From: Desulfobacterales bacterium
GTDB taxonomy: Bacteria > Desulfobacterota > Desulfobacteria > Desulfobacterales > JADGBH01
Direction: 5' to 3'
Assembly (NCBI GenBank): GCA_015231595.1
Contig: JADGBH010000040.1
Span: 1 to 41,081, forward strand
DNA: 41,081 nt
How positions within the stretch are numbered: position 1 is the stretch's first letter; every line of letters starts with the position of its first letter. Below are positions 1-10,200 of the stretch, in pieces. Under the pieces are notes generated by a model that saw nothing but the letters and a program-made list of their open reading frames with translations, did no database searches and was not told the DNA's origin. The translations under genes were made by a program, and so were the position numbers.

Positions 1-2
1 TC

Positions 3-206
3 AGGTTTCATGCATTAAGACATTTAGGCGCATCTATAATGGATAATGGTAATGTTCCAATAGGGTCAATTCAAAAAATATTAGGGCATGAGAATAGGAA
101 AACAACGGAAATTTATTTACACAGCATTGGTGAGGCAGAACGTGATGCAATATTGACATTTGAAAAACTTCAAAAAAATTCTCACATGATTTCTCACACA
201 AATTAA
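3..206 (+). CDS. Tyrosine recombinase / phage-type integrase, C-terminal fragment (runs off the left edge)
   Basis: The first 67 codons read as the catalytic C-terminus of a tyrosine recombinase. RFHALRHLGAS carries the H-x-x-R box, LGHENRKTTEIYLH carries the LGH histidine and, nine residues on, the nucleophilic tyrosine. The gene begins outside the window, so no N-terminal domain can be described. It ends about 78 bases from the 3' end of the tRNA-Thr gene, the usual position of an integrase relative to its tRNA attachment site. It may therefore be the terminal gene of an integrated element extending left. It could equally be a stand-alone or decayed integrase. Confidence 0.85.
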   Translation, partial: RFHALRHLGASIMDNGNVPIGSIQKILGHENRKTTEIYLHSIGEAERDAILTFEKLQKNSHMISHTN

Positions 207-283
207 AAAGAGGTTTTAACTGGTGCAAGCCAAACCTCTCTTAAAGATACTGAAACCACAGCCCAGAGACTTAATTTTTAGTA

Positions 284-356
284 AGCCGGCGAGCGGAATT
301 GAACCGCTGACCTGCTGATTACGAATCAGCTGCTCTGCCTGCTGAGCTACGCCGGC
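284..356 (-). tRNA. tRNA-Thr (anticodon CGT)
   Basis: The minus strand folds as a standard cloverleaf of 73 nt. The acceptor stem is GCCGGCG/CGCCGGC, the D arm starts GCTC, the anticodon arm is GCTGA-TTCGTAA-TCAGC with anticodon CGT (reads ACG, Thr), and the T arm is AGCGG-TTCAATT-CCGCT. The discriminator base is T and CCA is not encoded. Its 3' end faces the integrase fragment at the left edge, so it may be the attachment site of an integrated element. Confidence 0.93.
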
Positions 357-413
357 TATTTAATGGACGTCGTTTATCACAACTTAATTATAATGGTCAA
401 GTTGTTTAGAAAA

Positions 414-1313
414 TTATTTAGCCAATTTCTTTTTATAAAGCTCAAGCCTATTTCTTACTTTTGCTAAAGTAGTGCCATCAGGATATTTTTTCATATACCC
501 TAAACATTTTTGAATTCTATCATTAAGAGGCGGATGAGTTGAATACCAAGAACCTTTTTTTGTCGCTGAATTTTCCTGACCTTTGAGCATTGAAAGAACC
601 CTAACCATCCCTGAAGGGTCATAGCCTGTTCTATAAGCTATCTCCATCCCTGACATATCCGATTCAAATTCCATATCTTTATCAAGTCCGTGGTCAAACA
701 AGACTTTCTGCAACTCCCCTACAGCATTTTGAAATTTTTTCGCATCATCGCCTTTCATTGTAGCAGCAGAAATTTTTCCAAGCCCCTCAAAAAATTTAGC
801 TCTTTGCAAGGTTTGAAGAGCGTGCTTATGGCTAACATGGGCAACTTCATGGGCGAGTACACAAGCGAGCTCAGATTCATCATATATTCCTTTAAAAAGA
901 GCTGAGCTAATAAAAATTATTCCGCCTGGACAAGCGAATGCATTATATAAAGGACTATCAATAACTACAAAGTAATATGGAATTGTTGAACGAGACGAAT
1001 TTCTTACAACTGCATTTCCAACAAGGTTGACATATTTTTGAAGCTCAGGATTATCAACAGGCAACCCATAACGCTTAAATCCTTCAAGTGCGATGCTTTC
1101 TCCTATTGCAAATTCTGAATTATAGTCAAGTTCTCTAGAACTTGAAAGAACAGTACCAGCTCCTTCGATAAGATTTTTTGTTTTATCAATCTTGTCCTTA
1201 TTAATTAAATCAAAAAAATTTTTTGATAAAAAAATATCTTGCTGAAAATCATCTGAAAAAACTTGACTAACCAAAACAAATAAAATTAAAAAGATTATGT
1301 TAAAAACTTTCAT
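414..1313 (-). CDS. M48 family zinc metallopeptidase, exported (BepA/LoiP-like)
   Basis: A 299-residue secreted protease. Residues 1-20 form a hydrophobic signal peptide ending in VSQVFS. The M48 zinc site is intact: HEVAH at 155-159, with the third ligand expected from the downstream EFESDMSG segment. The NAFACPGG motif typical of M48 peptidases precedes it, and THPPLNDRI near the C-terminus is also a family signature. There is no TPR domain, so it is shorter than BepA. Family members degrade or help fold outer-membrane proteins in the periplasm. It is the last gene of a three-gene minus-strand cluster with the SH3 protein and the rubredoxin-like membrane protein, 19 bases behind the former. 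The exact substrate cannot be told from sequence. Confidence 0.88.
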   Translation of the reverse strand: MKVFNIIFLILFVLVSQVFSDDFQQDIFLSKNFFDLINKDKIDKTKNLIEGAGTVLSSSRELDYNSEFAIGESIALEGFKRYGLPVDNPELQKYVNLVGNAVVRNSSRSTIPYYFVVIDSPLYNAFACPGGIIFISSALFKGIYDESELACVLAHEVAHVSHKHALQTLQRAKFFEGLGKISAATMKGDDAKKFQNAVGELQKVLFDHGLDKDMEFESDMSGMEIAYRTGYDPSGMVRVLSMLKGQENSATKKGSWYSTHPPLNDRIQKCLGYMKKYPDGTTLAKVRNRLELYKKKLAK

Positions 1314-1332
1314 AATTAGTTTATCCTAAAAA

Positions 1333-1851
1333 TTATTCTGAATATTCTCCAATTTTTCCTGATTTAAGGAATGCCTCTAATTCTTTTTTGCTTGTACTTA
1401 ATACAAGAACTTTATCTAAGGCTTGCTGACAATCCTGAGGATTTCCAGTCTGGTCGGCATACTGCTTTGCTTCAGGGGATAATCCTCTCATACTTCTTGA
1501 AGTATCTGATGCATCAGCATGGATGCTTGAGCCCGGCATATCATCCAATAAACCTCCCAACACATTATCATCTTCGGTATTCTTTGGAGGAGGTGCGTCT
1601 GCAACTTTCCCTCTATAAATCCATCCTTTTTTACCAGAAGGAGACACAACTTGAATCCACTTACTTTCAGAGCTAATAACTTTTAATTCTGTTCCTAAAG
1701 CAAGATCTTCAATTGTTGCCGAAGATGCAGTTTTATCAGCTTTAAGGCCTGAACCAGCTGATGATACCCATAATTTGTCCTGGGCAATTGAAGAAGTTTC
1801 TCCTAAAAACAATATAAAAATAAAAAATATCAAACATATCTTTAGTTTCAT
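1333..1851 (-). CDS. Exported SH3-domain protein
   Basis: A 172-residue protein with an N-terminal hydrophobic signal peptide (about residues 1-23). A bacterial SH3 (SH3_3-like) fold follows at about 27-83, recognisable from LWVSSAGSGLKADKT, the spaced hydrophobics and the closing KKGWIYRGKV. The C-terminal half (PPPKNTEDD to the end) is low-complexity and helical without a domain I recognise. Such domains usually bind peptidoglycan or proline-rich peptides in the periplasm. The start codon directly abuts the stop of the upstream gene and its GGGAAG ribosome site lies inside that gene's last codons, which implies translational coupling. Its partner is probably the M48 peptidase downstream. 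Confidence 0.8.
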   Translation of the reverse strand: MKLKICLIFFIFILFLGETSSIAQDKLWVSSAGSGLKADKTASSATIEDLALGTELKVISSESKWIQVVSPSGKKGWIYRGKVADAPPPKNTEDDNVLGGLLDDMPGSSIHADASDTSRSMRGLSPEAKQYADQTGNPQDCQQALDKVLVLSTSKKELEAFLKSGKIGEYSE

Positions 1852-2508
1852 TTAAGCTTCCCTATTAAAAACAAGTTTTCCTCCAAAAAAGCCGGCAGTA
1901 CCAGCCGCTCCAAGCATTATAAGATTTAAAACGATAAATATTCCTTTATTCGATTCAGGGGTTAACAGTATCGGATTGATCCATTGCCAAATAAACAAAA
2001 AAATAGAAAGAAATAAAACAATAGAGCCGCAAAGCATTTTAATTAAAAAAGAAGTAGTCATTTCACCCTTATATTTTGTTTTCCAATCAATATATCCAGA
2101 AAAAAGCACGAGAGGCATAGATAAAACAACAAAGAAAAGATTGTAAAAAGCCGCGTTTTTAAGTCCATCCATATCAAACATAATACCGATTATCATAAAA
2201 ATAACTGATACAGGCAAAACTCCATTTGGTATATGAACCGATACAGGATGAGCATGATGTTTAACCATTTGACTTGTAATTATATTATATATTTTCCCAT
2301 ATTTTGATACTACTTCAGGCTCTTCTATAGACACTTCTCTTCTAATCGCTTCTTCCTTTTGTTCCGCTCCAACTTCTTGCTTTTGAACTTTTTCTTCTTC
2401 AACTACTTCTATAAATTTACTTTTATCAGCTCCGCACACAGGACACTTGTCTGGCGGACCATCTCCTTTATGAATATAACCACATACTGAACATCTCCAT
2501 TTTTTCAT
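1852..2508 (-). CDS. Rubredoxin-like domain fused to a DUF2231-type membrane protein
   Basis: I place the start at 2508, giving 218 residues, because GGAGGAG lies 2-10 bases upstream; an in-frame codon 20 residues earlier has no such site. Residues 1-32 are a rubredoxin-like knuckle with WRCSVCGY and [11 protein letters not shown], i.e. two CxxC pairs that bind iron or zinc. A charged linker follows. Then [19 protein letters not shown] begins a four-helix membrane domain of DUF2231 type, where histidines near the first helix may bind haem or metal. The pairing suggests a membrane redox protein, common in sulfate reducers and other anaerobes. The substrate is unknown. It is first in the minus-strand cluster with the SH3 protein and the M48 protease. 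Confidence 0.8.
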   Translation of the reverse strand: MKKWRCSVCGYIHKGDGPPDKCPVCGADKSKFIEVVEEEKVQKQEVGAEQKEEAIRREVSIEEPEVVSKYGKIYNIITSQMVKHHAHPVSVHIPNGVLPVSVIFMIIGIMFDMDGLKNAAFYNLFFVVLSMPLVLFSGYIDWKTKYKGEMTTSFLIKMLCGSIVLFLSIFLFIWQWINPILLTPESNKGIFIVLNLIMLGAAGTAGFFGGKLVFNREA

Positions 2509-2673
2509 ATAATCTCCTCCAATTATGTTATTAGAATAAAAAACAATAATTTTTAAGATTTTTATCATATATTTTTTTAAATGAAAAGAGGTTTTATTAC
2601 TAAATTATAAAATATAAATCTCCTAATGCAAAAAAAATAAAAAAAATATTGAAGTTTTGTTTATAATCAAATA

Positions 2674-2719
2674 CAGATAATATTAATGATGTTATCTGCT
2701 AATTTCATTAATATTTTTT
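2674..2719. other. Overlapping alternative hairpins in the divergent intergenic region
   Basis: The 326-base gap between the two divergent transcription units holds two inverted repeats that share bases. CAGATAA (2674-2680) pairs with TTATCTG (2692-2698). AATATTAATGA (2679-2689) pairs with TCATTAATATT (2705-2715), which is followed by TTTT. They cannot form together. This could be an operator or an attenuator-like switch ahead of the solute-binding lipoprotein gene. No other feature was seen in the gap apart from AT-rich promoter-like sequence. Confidence 0.35.
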
Positions 2720-2834
2720 GCGCTATAAATATCTTTCAAATTTCTACTTGCCTTGTTACTTAAAAATTTAAACATCTGAAAATTATTCCTACGGTTAATA
2801 ATAAAATTTTTATCCTAAAATTTAGGAGCATAAA

Positions 2835-3962
2835 ATGAACGCATACAAAAAAAATATTTTTTTACTAATTTTGTTTATATTTATTATAGTTCTCCTATTA
2901 AACTGTGGTCGAGAAAAAACAATAAAAATAGGTTATGTTGGCTGTCTTAGCGGAAGACATTCGGATTTAGGAATATCAGGTAGAAATGGAGTTATACTTG
3001 CAGTTGAAAAAATAAATAATTCCGGAGGCATTAACAACTGTAAAATAGAGCTTATAATAAGAAATGACCGCCATGATGAAGAAACAGCTGTAATTGTTGA
3101 TAAAGAGCTTATTCATGAAAAAGTTATCGCTATCATAGGCCATATGACAAGTACAATGACTATGAAAGTTCTTCCTATAATTAATAAAGAAAAAATAATT
3201 ATGATAAGCCCTACAACAAGCACAGATAGTATCACTGGAATTGACGATTATCTAATACGAGTTATGGCATCAAATGCATCTGAGACTGAAAATAGTACGA
3301 ATTATGCTATAAATAGTTTAAATTTAAAACAAATAACAATTATTTATGATATTACAAATTCGGCTTATTCTGAAGGCTATTACAAAAATTTTAAGCAAGC
3401 CTTTGAAAAAAAAGGAGGAGCAGTAGTTTCAGTTACAACTTTTAAATCAGGTTCAGTGAAAAGCTATTTAGATTTAGCAAAACAAATTTGCGGTCAACAT
3501 GCTGATTCTGTTTTAATAATAGCTGACGCGCTTGATACTGCTTTTATTTGTCAGCAACTACAAAAATTAAAATGTGAACTGCCAATTTTATCAAGTGGAT
3601 GGGCTATGACCGACGATTTTATAAAACATGCCGGATCTTCAGGAAACGGAGTCATTTTTACTCATCGACTCAATACCGAATCAAAAAATAAAAACTATCT
3701 CAAATTTAAAAAAAATTTTAAACATCGATTTGGCTATGACCATGATTTTGCCGCAATGTTTGCTTATGAAGCAGCCTATGTTTTATTTGAAAGCCTAAAA
3801 CAAAATTCAAACAAAGAGATGCTTAAAGATACAATATTAAGTATAAAAAACTTTAAAGGCTTGCAGGGAGATATCGAAATTGATGCCTTTGGAGATCCAA
3901 AAAGAACAAATTATATAGTAATCGTTGAAAACGGCCAATTTAAAACTTTAACTCCTAAATAA
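2835..3962 (+). CDS. Periplasmic solute-binding lipoprotein (branched-chain amino acid / Leu-Ile-Val family, Peripla_BP_6)
   Basis: A 375-residue lipoprotein. Residues 1-23 are a signal sequence ending LLLNC, so Cys24 is the likely lipidated residue. The mature part starts IKIGYVGCLSG and has AVEKINNSGGINN, IIGHMTSTMTM and AYEAAYVLFE, all typical of the type I periplasmic binding fold of the LivJ family. Ribosome site TAGGAGC lies upstream of the ATG. No permease or ATPase gene is nearby. Instead the next gene, 18 bases downstream, is a hybrid histidine kinase with an extracytoplasmic sensor. The pair therefore looks like a ligand-binding co-sensor for the kinase rather than a transporter subunit. 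The ligand is unknown. Confidence 0.85.
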   Translation: MNAYKKNIFLLILFIFIIVLLLNCGREKTIKIGYVGCLSGRHSDLGISGRNGVILAVEKINNSGGINNCKIELIIRNDRHDEETAVIVDKELIHEKVIAIIGHMTSTMTMKVLPIINKEKIIMISPTTSTDSITGIDDYLIRVMASNASETENSTNYAINSLNLKQITIIYDITNSAYSEGYYKNFKQAFEKKGGAVVSVTTFKSGSVKSYLDLAKQICGQHADSVLIIADALDTAFICQQLQKLKCELPILSSGWAMTDDFIKHAGSSGNGVIFTHRLNTESKNKNYLKFKKNFKHRFGYDHDFAAMFAYEAAYVLFESLKQNSNKEMLKDTILSIKNFKGLQGDIEIDAFGDPKRTNYIVIVENGQFKTLTPK

Positions 3963-3980
3963 AAGCGGATAATAACAATA

Positions 3981-6581
3981 ATGCGAATCTTAAACAGCTT
4001 TAAAAAAGCTATCATTTCTAAATTTGTTATTTTAGCTTTTTTACCTATATCCCTTTTTGGTCTAATCGCCTTAAAAATGTTTCATGATAACCTAGAAAAA
4101 GAAATATCCTTAAAAAATTTTCTAATAGCAAAATCTTTAGCTGACGAAGTTGAAAGATTTCTCAATGAGCCTGTTATTATTATAAATCAACTACATGACG
4201 TAATTTTTGAAAATAAACTTATATCCCCTGAAAATATAAATCGATATCTTGCAACAAGTATAAAAATTTATAATTTAATCGAAATGGTTCAAATACTTGA
4301 TGAAAATGGCACGGTCACACACGTTGCCCCCATGAATAATGATTATATTGGAATAAATTTATCAAGTGCGCCTTTTTATAAAAAAGAAGAACGCGAAGCG
4401 GCAATATCGTGGACAAATACTTTTATTTCAATGCAAACAGGATCTCCTACAGTTGCATTAACAAAAAGTTGCAACCATGGTTTAATAATTGAATATTTAA
4501 ACCTTAACTCCTTAAATGATATGATAGAAAAAGTTAAAATTAATTCTTCAGCCTACGCCACTATTTGTGATCAATACGGAACTATAATTGCCCATCCTGA
4601 TAGAGACTTTGTTTTAGAACGATTCAATATAATGGATATAGATATTATACGCAATGCTCTAACTTTAAAACAAGAAGGTACTTCCCAATATATAAGCGAT
4701 GAAAAAAAATTAGGAAGTACCGCAATTATTCAAAGCACTGGTTGGGTTGTAGGCGTTCATCAATCATCAGATTATGCTTTTATGGAAGTTCGTAAGCTTA
4801 GAAATATATTTATTGCTACTATAATTTTCTCCTTATCTTTAGCAGCTTTGATGACTATTTATAGTTTAAAAAATACTTTGAAACCTTTTTCCAATCTTAT
4901 TGATAATACAAAAAAAATAGGTCAAGCTGATTATAATTTTCCTCCTCTTGCAAAAAGCTATACTGAAATTGATAATTTATGGGAAAATTTTAAAAGCATG
5001 GCTTATGCCATAAAGCAAAGAGAAAATTCAATAAAAGAAAGTGAAGATCGATACAAAACTTTAATTTCTACCATTCCTTACGGAATAGTTGAAATTACTA
5101 AGGAAGGAATTATTACATTCACAAATCCAATCATGTTGAGCATTTATGGCTATGAAAAAAAAGAATTTTTAGGAAAGTCAATTTTTGATTTTATCGAATC
5201 TAATGAAGAAAAACTCGATTTCAAACTCTATCTAAACACTATGACTATTTTACAAGGGCATCCTACAAATCTTTTCCTTAAAAATGTTAGAAGCAATGGA
5301 AATATAATACACACAAGAATAGATTGGAATTACATCAGAAATAGCTACGAAGAAATAACCGGTTTTATTTTAGTGCTTACCGATATTACAAAAGAAGTTT
5401 TAGCAAAGCAAGAATATAAAGAGCTTGAAGAAAAATTAACTAAAGCACATAAAACTGAAGCCATCGGTACACTTGCTGGTGGAATATCTCACGATTTTAA
5501 TAACATTCTTTTTTTGATTATGGGATATACTGAACTTCTAATGTCAGAAGTATCAAAGAAAAGTCCAACTTGGAATTACCTTGAAGTTATTTATAACTCA
5601 GGGAAAAAAGCTCGAGATATAGTTAAAAAAATTCTAACCTTTAGCAGAATGAAGATCGGAGAAAAAAAACCTATTTTAATTCAACCAGTAATCGAAGAAG
5701 TATTAGCTATAATCAAACCTTCTCTCACTTCTACGATTACTATCAACGCCGAAATTGATGAAAATTGCCCATGTGTTCTTGGAAACACATCTGAACTTCA
5801 CCAAATAATCATTAATCTCTGCACTAATGCGTGTTACTCAATGAAAGAAAAAGGAGGCAAACTTACTATAACTTTAAAACAAATAACAATAAAACCAAAT
5901 GATATTAAGAAAATAACATCAGGATTATATGTTGGGAACTATGTAATGTTATCAGTACAAGATACTGGAGACGGAATTGACGAATCAATTTTAGAACAAA
6001 TTTTTGATCCGTACTTTACAACAAAAAAAGTAGGAGAAGGCAGTGGACTTGGTTTATCTGTTGTTCAAGGTATTATTAATAAATACAACGGACATATTGC
6101 AGTTAATACACAAAAGGGAAAAGGATCTACTTTTGACGTTTATTTTCCAGCTATTCATAGTAATGATGATTCAATTAATCACCCAGCAAATTCCATCGAA
6201 GACAACGCCAATAATGGTAAACTAATTCTTATAGTTGATGACGAAAAATTAATAGTAAAAATGCAAAAATTTGTTTTAGAAAAGCTCGGGTATAAAATTG
6301 AAGCAAAATATTCCGGCGTAGAAGCTCTTGAAGCATTTAAAAAAAACCCGTCAATGTTCGATTTAGTTATTACAGACATGAATATGCCCTTCATGAGCGG
6401 ATTCGAATTATCAAAAGAATTAATCAAAATAAGGCCAGATATTCCCATAATACTCTGCACAGGATATAACGAAATAGATGAAAAAACTGCAAAATCAATA
6501 GGCATCAAAAAGTATGTGCCAAGGCCTATACGTGTAGTTGAGTTAGTTGATATTATTAAAAATGTCCTCAATGACTACTAA
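3981..6581 (+). CDS. Hybrid sensor histidine kinase (Cache - PAS - HisKA - HATPase - receiver)
   Basis: An 866-residue membrane kinase. A first transmembrane helix lies near residues 12-32 and a second near 270-292; between them is an extracytoplasmic double-Cache-like domain. A PAS domain spans about 358-475 (YKTLISTIPYGIVEI). The HisKA box is GGISHDFNNIL with phospho-acceptor His504. The ATPase has NLCTNACYSM, DTGDGI and GSGLGLSVV. The C-terminal receiver begins LILIVDDEK and has Asp799 in TDMNMPF. Its usual conserved lysine in a K-P pair is an arginine here (YVPRPI), which may alter phosphotransfer. It is translated just after the solute-binding lipoprotein, which probably feeds it signals. 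No separate output regulator is adjacent, and the next gene is convergent. Confidence 0.9.
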   Translation: MRILNSFKKAIISKFVILAFLPISLFGLIALKMFHDNLEKEISLKNFLIAKSLADEVERFLNEPVIIINQLHDVIFENKLISPENINRYLATSIKIYNLIEMVQILDENGTVTHVAPMNNDYIGINLSSAPFYKKEEREAAISWTNTFISMQTGSPTVALTKSCNHGLIIEYLNLNSLNDMIEKVKINSSAYATICDQYGTIIAHPDRDFVLERFNIMDIDIIRNALTLKQEGTSQYISDEKKLGSTAIIQSTGWVVGVHQSSDYAFMEVRKLRNIFIATIIFSLSLAALMTIYSLKNTLKPFSNLIDNTKKIGQADYNFPPLAKSYTEIDNLWENFKSMAYAIKQRENSIKESEDRYKTLISTIPYGIVEITKEGIITFTNPIMLSIYGYEKKEFLGKSIFDFIESNEEKLDFKLYLNTMTILQGHPTNLFLKNVRSNGNIIHTRIDWNYIRNSYEEITGFILVLTDITKEVLAKQEYKELEEKLTKAHKTEAIGTLAGGISHDFNNILFLIMGYTELLMSEVSKKSPTWNYLEVIYNSGKKARDIVKKILTFSRMKIGEKKPILIQPVIEEVLAIIKPSLTSTITINAEIDENCPCVLGNTSELHQIIINLCTNACYSMKEKGGKLTITLKQITIKPNDIKKITSGLYVGNYVMLSVQDTGDGIDESILEQIFDPYFTTKKVGEGSGLGLSVVQGIINKYNGHIAVNTQKGKGSTFDVYFPAIHSNDDSINHPANSIEDNANNGKLILIVDDEKLIVKMQKFVLEKLGYKIEAKYSGVEALEAFKKNPSMFDLVITDMNMPFMSGFELSKELIKIRPDIPIILCTGYNEIDEKTAKSIGIKKYVPRPIRVVELVDIIKNVLNDY

Positions 6582-6588
6582 ATGCTGA

Positions 6589-7200
6589 TCAAAACTTAAC
6601 GCTATCGAAAAAAATTTCTAAAATATTTTCGGCAGATACTCGCAACTTATTAGGATTAGCAATCGCTTCAAAAAGTAATGTGTTTGCTAATCCTGCTAAT
6701 CCAACTGCAAGAAGATGAGAATTGATATTTTTAAAAAATTTATTTTTTATACCAATTTCAAAAACTTCCCTCAAGCTATTTATCATTTCTTCGTAGTTTC
6801 TGCGTATATCTTCACTAAGATTAAACTTTACATTATAACTAATGCCCATTGTTTCTGCTAAATAAAGTTTTACGATGTCGATATGCTCATTAAATAATTT
6901 TACAAATTCTACGGCCCATGACTCAATCTTTTCAAGTTCGTTTCCATCAATATTTAATGAATTCATAAGTCTTGAATGAAAAATTGAACTGCTATCCGCT
7001 ATTAACGCATTATAAAGATCTTCCTTATTTGAAAAAAAATTATATAAAGATCCTACAGAAAATTCTGATTCTTTTGCAATCTCCTGCATAGTTACATTGT
7101 GAAAACCCTTTTCAGAAAAAAGCTTAAGAGCTATCTCAAGAATTTCTTGACGACGCCTAAAATTCTCTCTTTCCTTTCTTGAAAAATTTTTTTCGTCCAT
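6589..7200 (-). CDS. TetR/AcrR family repressor of the RND efflux operon
   Basis: A 203-residue regulator. The N-terminal TetR helix-turn-helix is clear: ILEIALKLFSEKGFHNVTM, then EIAKESEFSVGSLYNFF and NKEDLYNALI at about residues 19-67. The C-terminal two thirds is the helical ligand-binding and dimer domain. It is the last gene of the MFP-RND-TetR operon and starts 4 bases after the pump's stop codon, so it is probably coupled and autoregulated. Two palindromes upstream of the MFP gene are its likely operators. The inducer is unknown, presumably a pump substrate. Confidence 0.9.
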   Translation of the reverse strand: MDEKNFSRKERENFRRRQEILEIALKLFSEKGFHNVTMQEIAKESEFSVGSLYNFFSNKEDLYNALIADSSSIFHSRLMNSLNIDGNELEKIESWAVEFVKLFNEHIDIVKLYLAETMGISYNVKFNLSEDIRRNYEEMINSLREVFEIGIKNKFFKNINSHLLAVGLAGLANTLLFEAIANPNKLRVSAENILEIFFDSVKF

Positions 7201-7204
7201 TTAT

Positions 7205-10200
7205 TTATCTACTACTTTTTAACATTGAAAAAATCTTTTTAAAAAAACCTGATAAATCATCCAAATAAGTGTACATAACAGGCACAACAAAAAGTGTAAG
7301 AACAGCCGAGCTAAAAAGCCCTCCAATAGATGCTACAGCCATTGAAGCTCGCATTTCAGCACCCCAACCCCAAGCAAGCGCCAATGGAACCATCGCAAAA
7401 GCCGCCGCCAGAGTAGTCATTAATATCGGACGCAATCGAGTCGTTGATGCCTCTAACATAGCATCATTTCGTGATTTACCATTTCCAATCAGCACAACAG
7501 CATAGTCAATAATCAAAATAGCGTTATTAACAACAATACCAACAAGCATAACAACCGCCATCATAGAAAAAATATTAAATGTTTCCTTTGCAAGATATAA
7601 AGCAATCCAAACTCCAATTAAAGATAATGGTATTGTCAGCATAATTGAGAACGGCTGAATATACGATTCCAATAAAGCCGATAAAACAAGATAAGTTAAT
7701 ATTATAGCTAATAAAAAAGCTGTAGAAATATCTGCAAACGATTCTTTCATGCGCTTAACGGATCCGCCCTGAACCGTTCTATATCCAGGCAAAAGTCCCA
7801 TTTCATCGATTTTAGTATCTATTTCCTGAGCTATTTCACCAATAGATTTTCCTTTTGCAGACATTGAAATAATAATAAGTCTTTCTTTATTTTTACGCAA
7901 AATTTGAGTTGGTCCTTCAGCTTCTTTAATAGTTGAAAAATGGGAAATAGGAACAACTCCACCCGACGGTAATGGTATAAGCATTTCTTTTAAAGAATCA
8001 GTAGTTTTTCTGTCTAATTCCCTTAATTTAACACGAATGTCATATTCTTCATCTAATTCACGATATTGATCCGCTACAGTTCCTTCAAGATAAGTTCTCA
8101 TAATAACTGCGAACATTTCAATATTAATGCCATGGTCTGAAAGTTTTTTTCTATCAGGAAAAATACGAACTTCTGGCTTACCGCTTTTCCAACTCGTATT
8201 TACATCTACAGTTCCATCAATATTTGTTGAAATCGACAATATTTTTTCTGAAAATTCCTGCAGTTTATCAAAATTTTCACCCGTTAGTTCAACCTGTATA
8301 GGGGCATCAACACCTCCTATTCCGCTGGGCTGAAATACCAGAATAGTTGCATTTGGAACATTTTTAAGCTTACCACGAATTTCAGTTAAAACCGTTTTTA
8401 TATTTTTTCCCCTTTTATTTTTATCTGTAAGAAGCAATAATATTTGTGCAACATGAACGCCTTCTGTATTTTTTCCAATAACGCCTTCAATCTTACCTAC
8501 AGTAGAGAGAGAACCTTTAAATTCAGGCATAGAGCTTAATAATTTCTCGATATCTTCAACGGTTTTTGATGTTTCAAATATGTTAGTTCCTGGAGGCATT
8601 TCAACTGTTATCGTAGCTTCTGCTCTATCCGCTTCTGTAATCATTTCAGAACCTATATGCTTTGAAAACTGTTTTGCTCCAAAAAAACAAAGAAGAGCTA
8701 TAACAATTACGACCCACCTCCAACGCAGTGATTTCCCCAATAAATAACCGTAAAAACTTTCTAATCCGCCATATAGTTTATCCCAAACCCAAAATAAATA
8801 TTTTAAAGGATTTATTGCGCTTCTTTTTGTATCAACTTTTTTACAAAAAATACTTGATAGTATTGGTGTTACTGTAAAAGAAACGAGTAGAGAAACAATT
8901 GTCGCAAAAACAACCGAAACTCCAAACTGATAAAAAAATTGTCCTACCATTCCTTGCATAAACGCGATGGGCAAAAAAACAACAATATTTGTAGAAGCTG
9001 AAGCAAATACTGCTAAAGCGATTTCTCCTGTACCAAGCTTTGCAGCTTTATATGGAGTTTCACCTTCATCTAAATGTCTGTAAATATTTTCAAGCACAAC
9101 AAGAGCATTCATGACAAGAACTCCAACTGAAATCGCAAGAGCCATCAATGACATCATATTTAAAGTAAATCCTGCAAAATAAATCGGAATAAGCGTTGCA
9201 ATGATGGATATCGGTATTGCGATACCAGCGACAATTGTAGCCCAAAAATTATGCAAAAACAGGAAAAGAATTATTACCGTGAGGATAATTCCAATGATCA
9301 TATTCTCTTTAACATCTTCAACAGAGTAACGAACAAAAGCAGAATCATCGCTTACAACCTCTAAGTTTACACCTTTTGGCAGCATAATTCTTAATTCATC
9401 AAGGGATTCTTTTATTTTATCAACAACAGCAACTGTATTAGCATCAGATTTTTTCTTTAACCGCAATGTCACGCATTCTTTGCCGTTATACCTCGAAATA
9501 ATTCTTTGCTCTTCAAAATCGTCCTTAATTGTAGCAATATCCGTTAATTTAACAGTTTTACCATTTTTAGCTGGAATTTCAACCATTCCCAAGTCTGAAA
9601 TATTATTAAATTCACCCTCAAACCTTATGGTATGCTCAGTTCTACTTTCAACAATATGACCGCTCGGCAAAGAAAGATTTTCTTTTCCTATAGATTGCAT
9701 TACTTTTAAAATTGATACACCATAGGCCGCAAGTCTTTGTAAATCAACAAGAACTTGAATTTCTCTTTTCTTTCCTCCTATTAAATCAACAGATGCCATT
9801 CCAGGTATTTGCGAAAGTCTATCCCGAAGTTTTAAATCAGCAACATCGTATATTTCTCCTATTGGTCTATCTCCATAAGCCGCAAGATTCATAATCGGTT
9901 TAGCATTTACATCTACTTTAAGAATTACAGGAGGATCAATATCACTCGGCAAATCACGTTTTATTTGGTCTATTTTTTCTCGAACATCAATAGCCGAAAA
10001 ATCAACATTAGTTCCTAATTCAAACTCTATAAAAACTTGAGAAATGTTTTCCATTGATACAGAACGAATTTCTTTAATTGAATCAACTTCACTAACTGCA
10101 TCTTCAATTTTTTTGCTTATTAAAGTCTCAATTTCTTGGGGGCCTGCGCCAGGATATATTGTAACGACAGTTACATAGGGAAAATCAATCGCAGGAAGAA

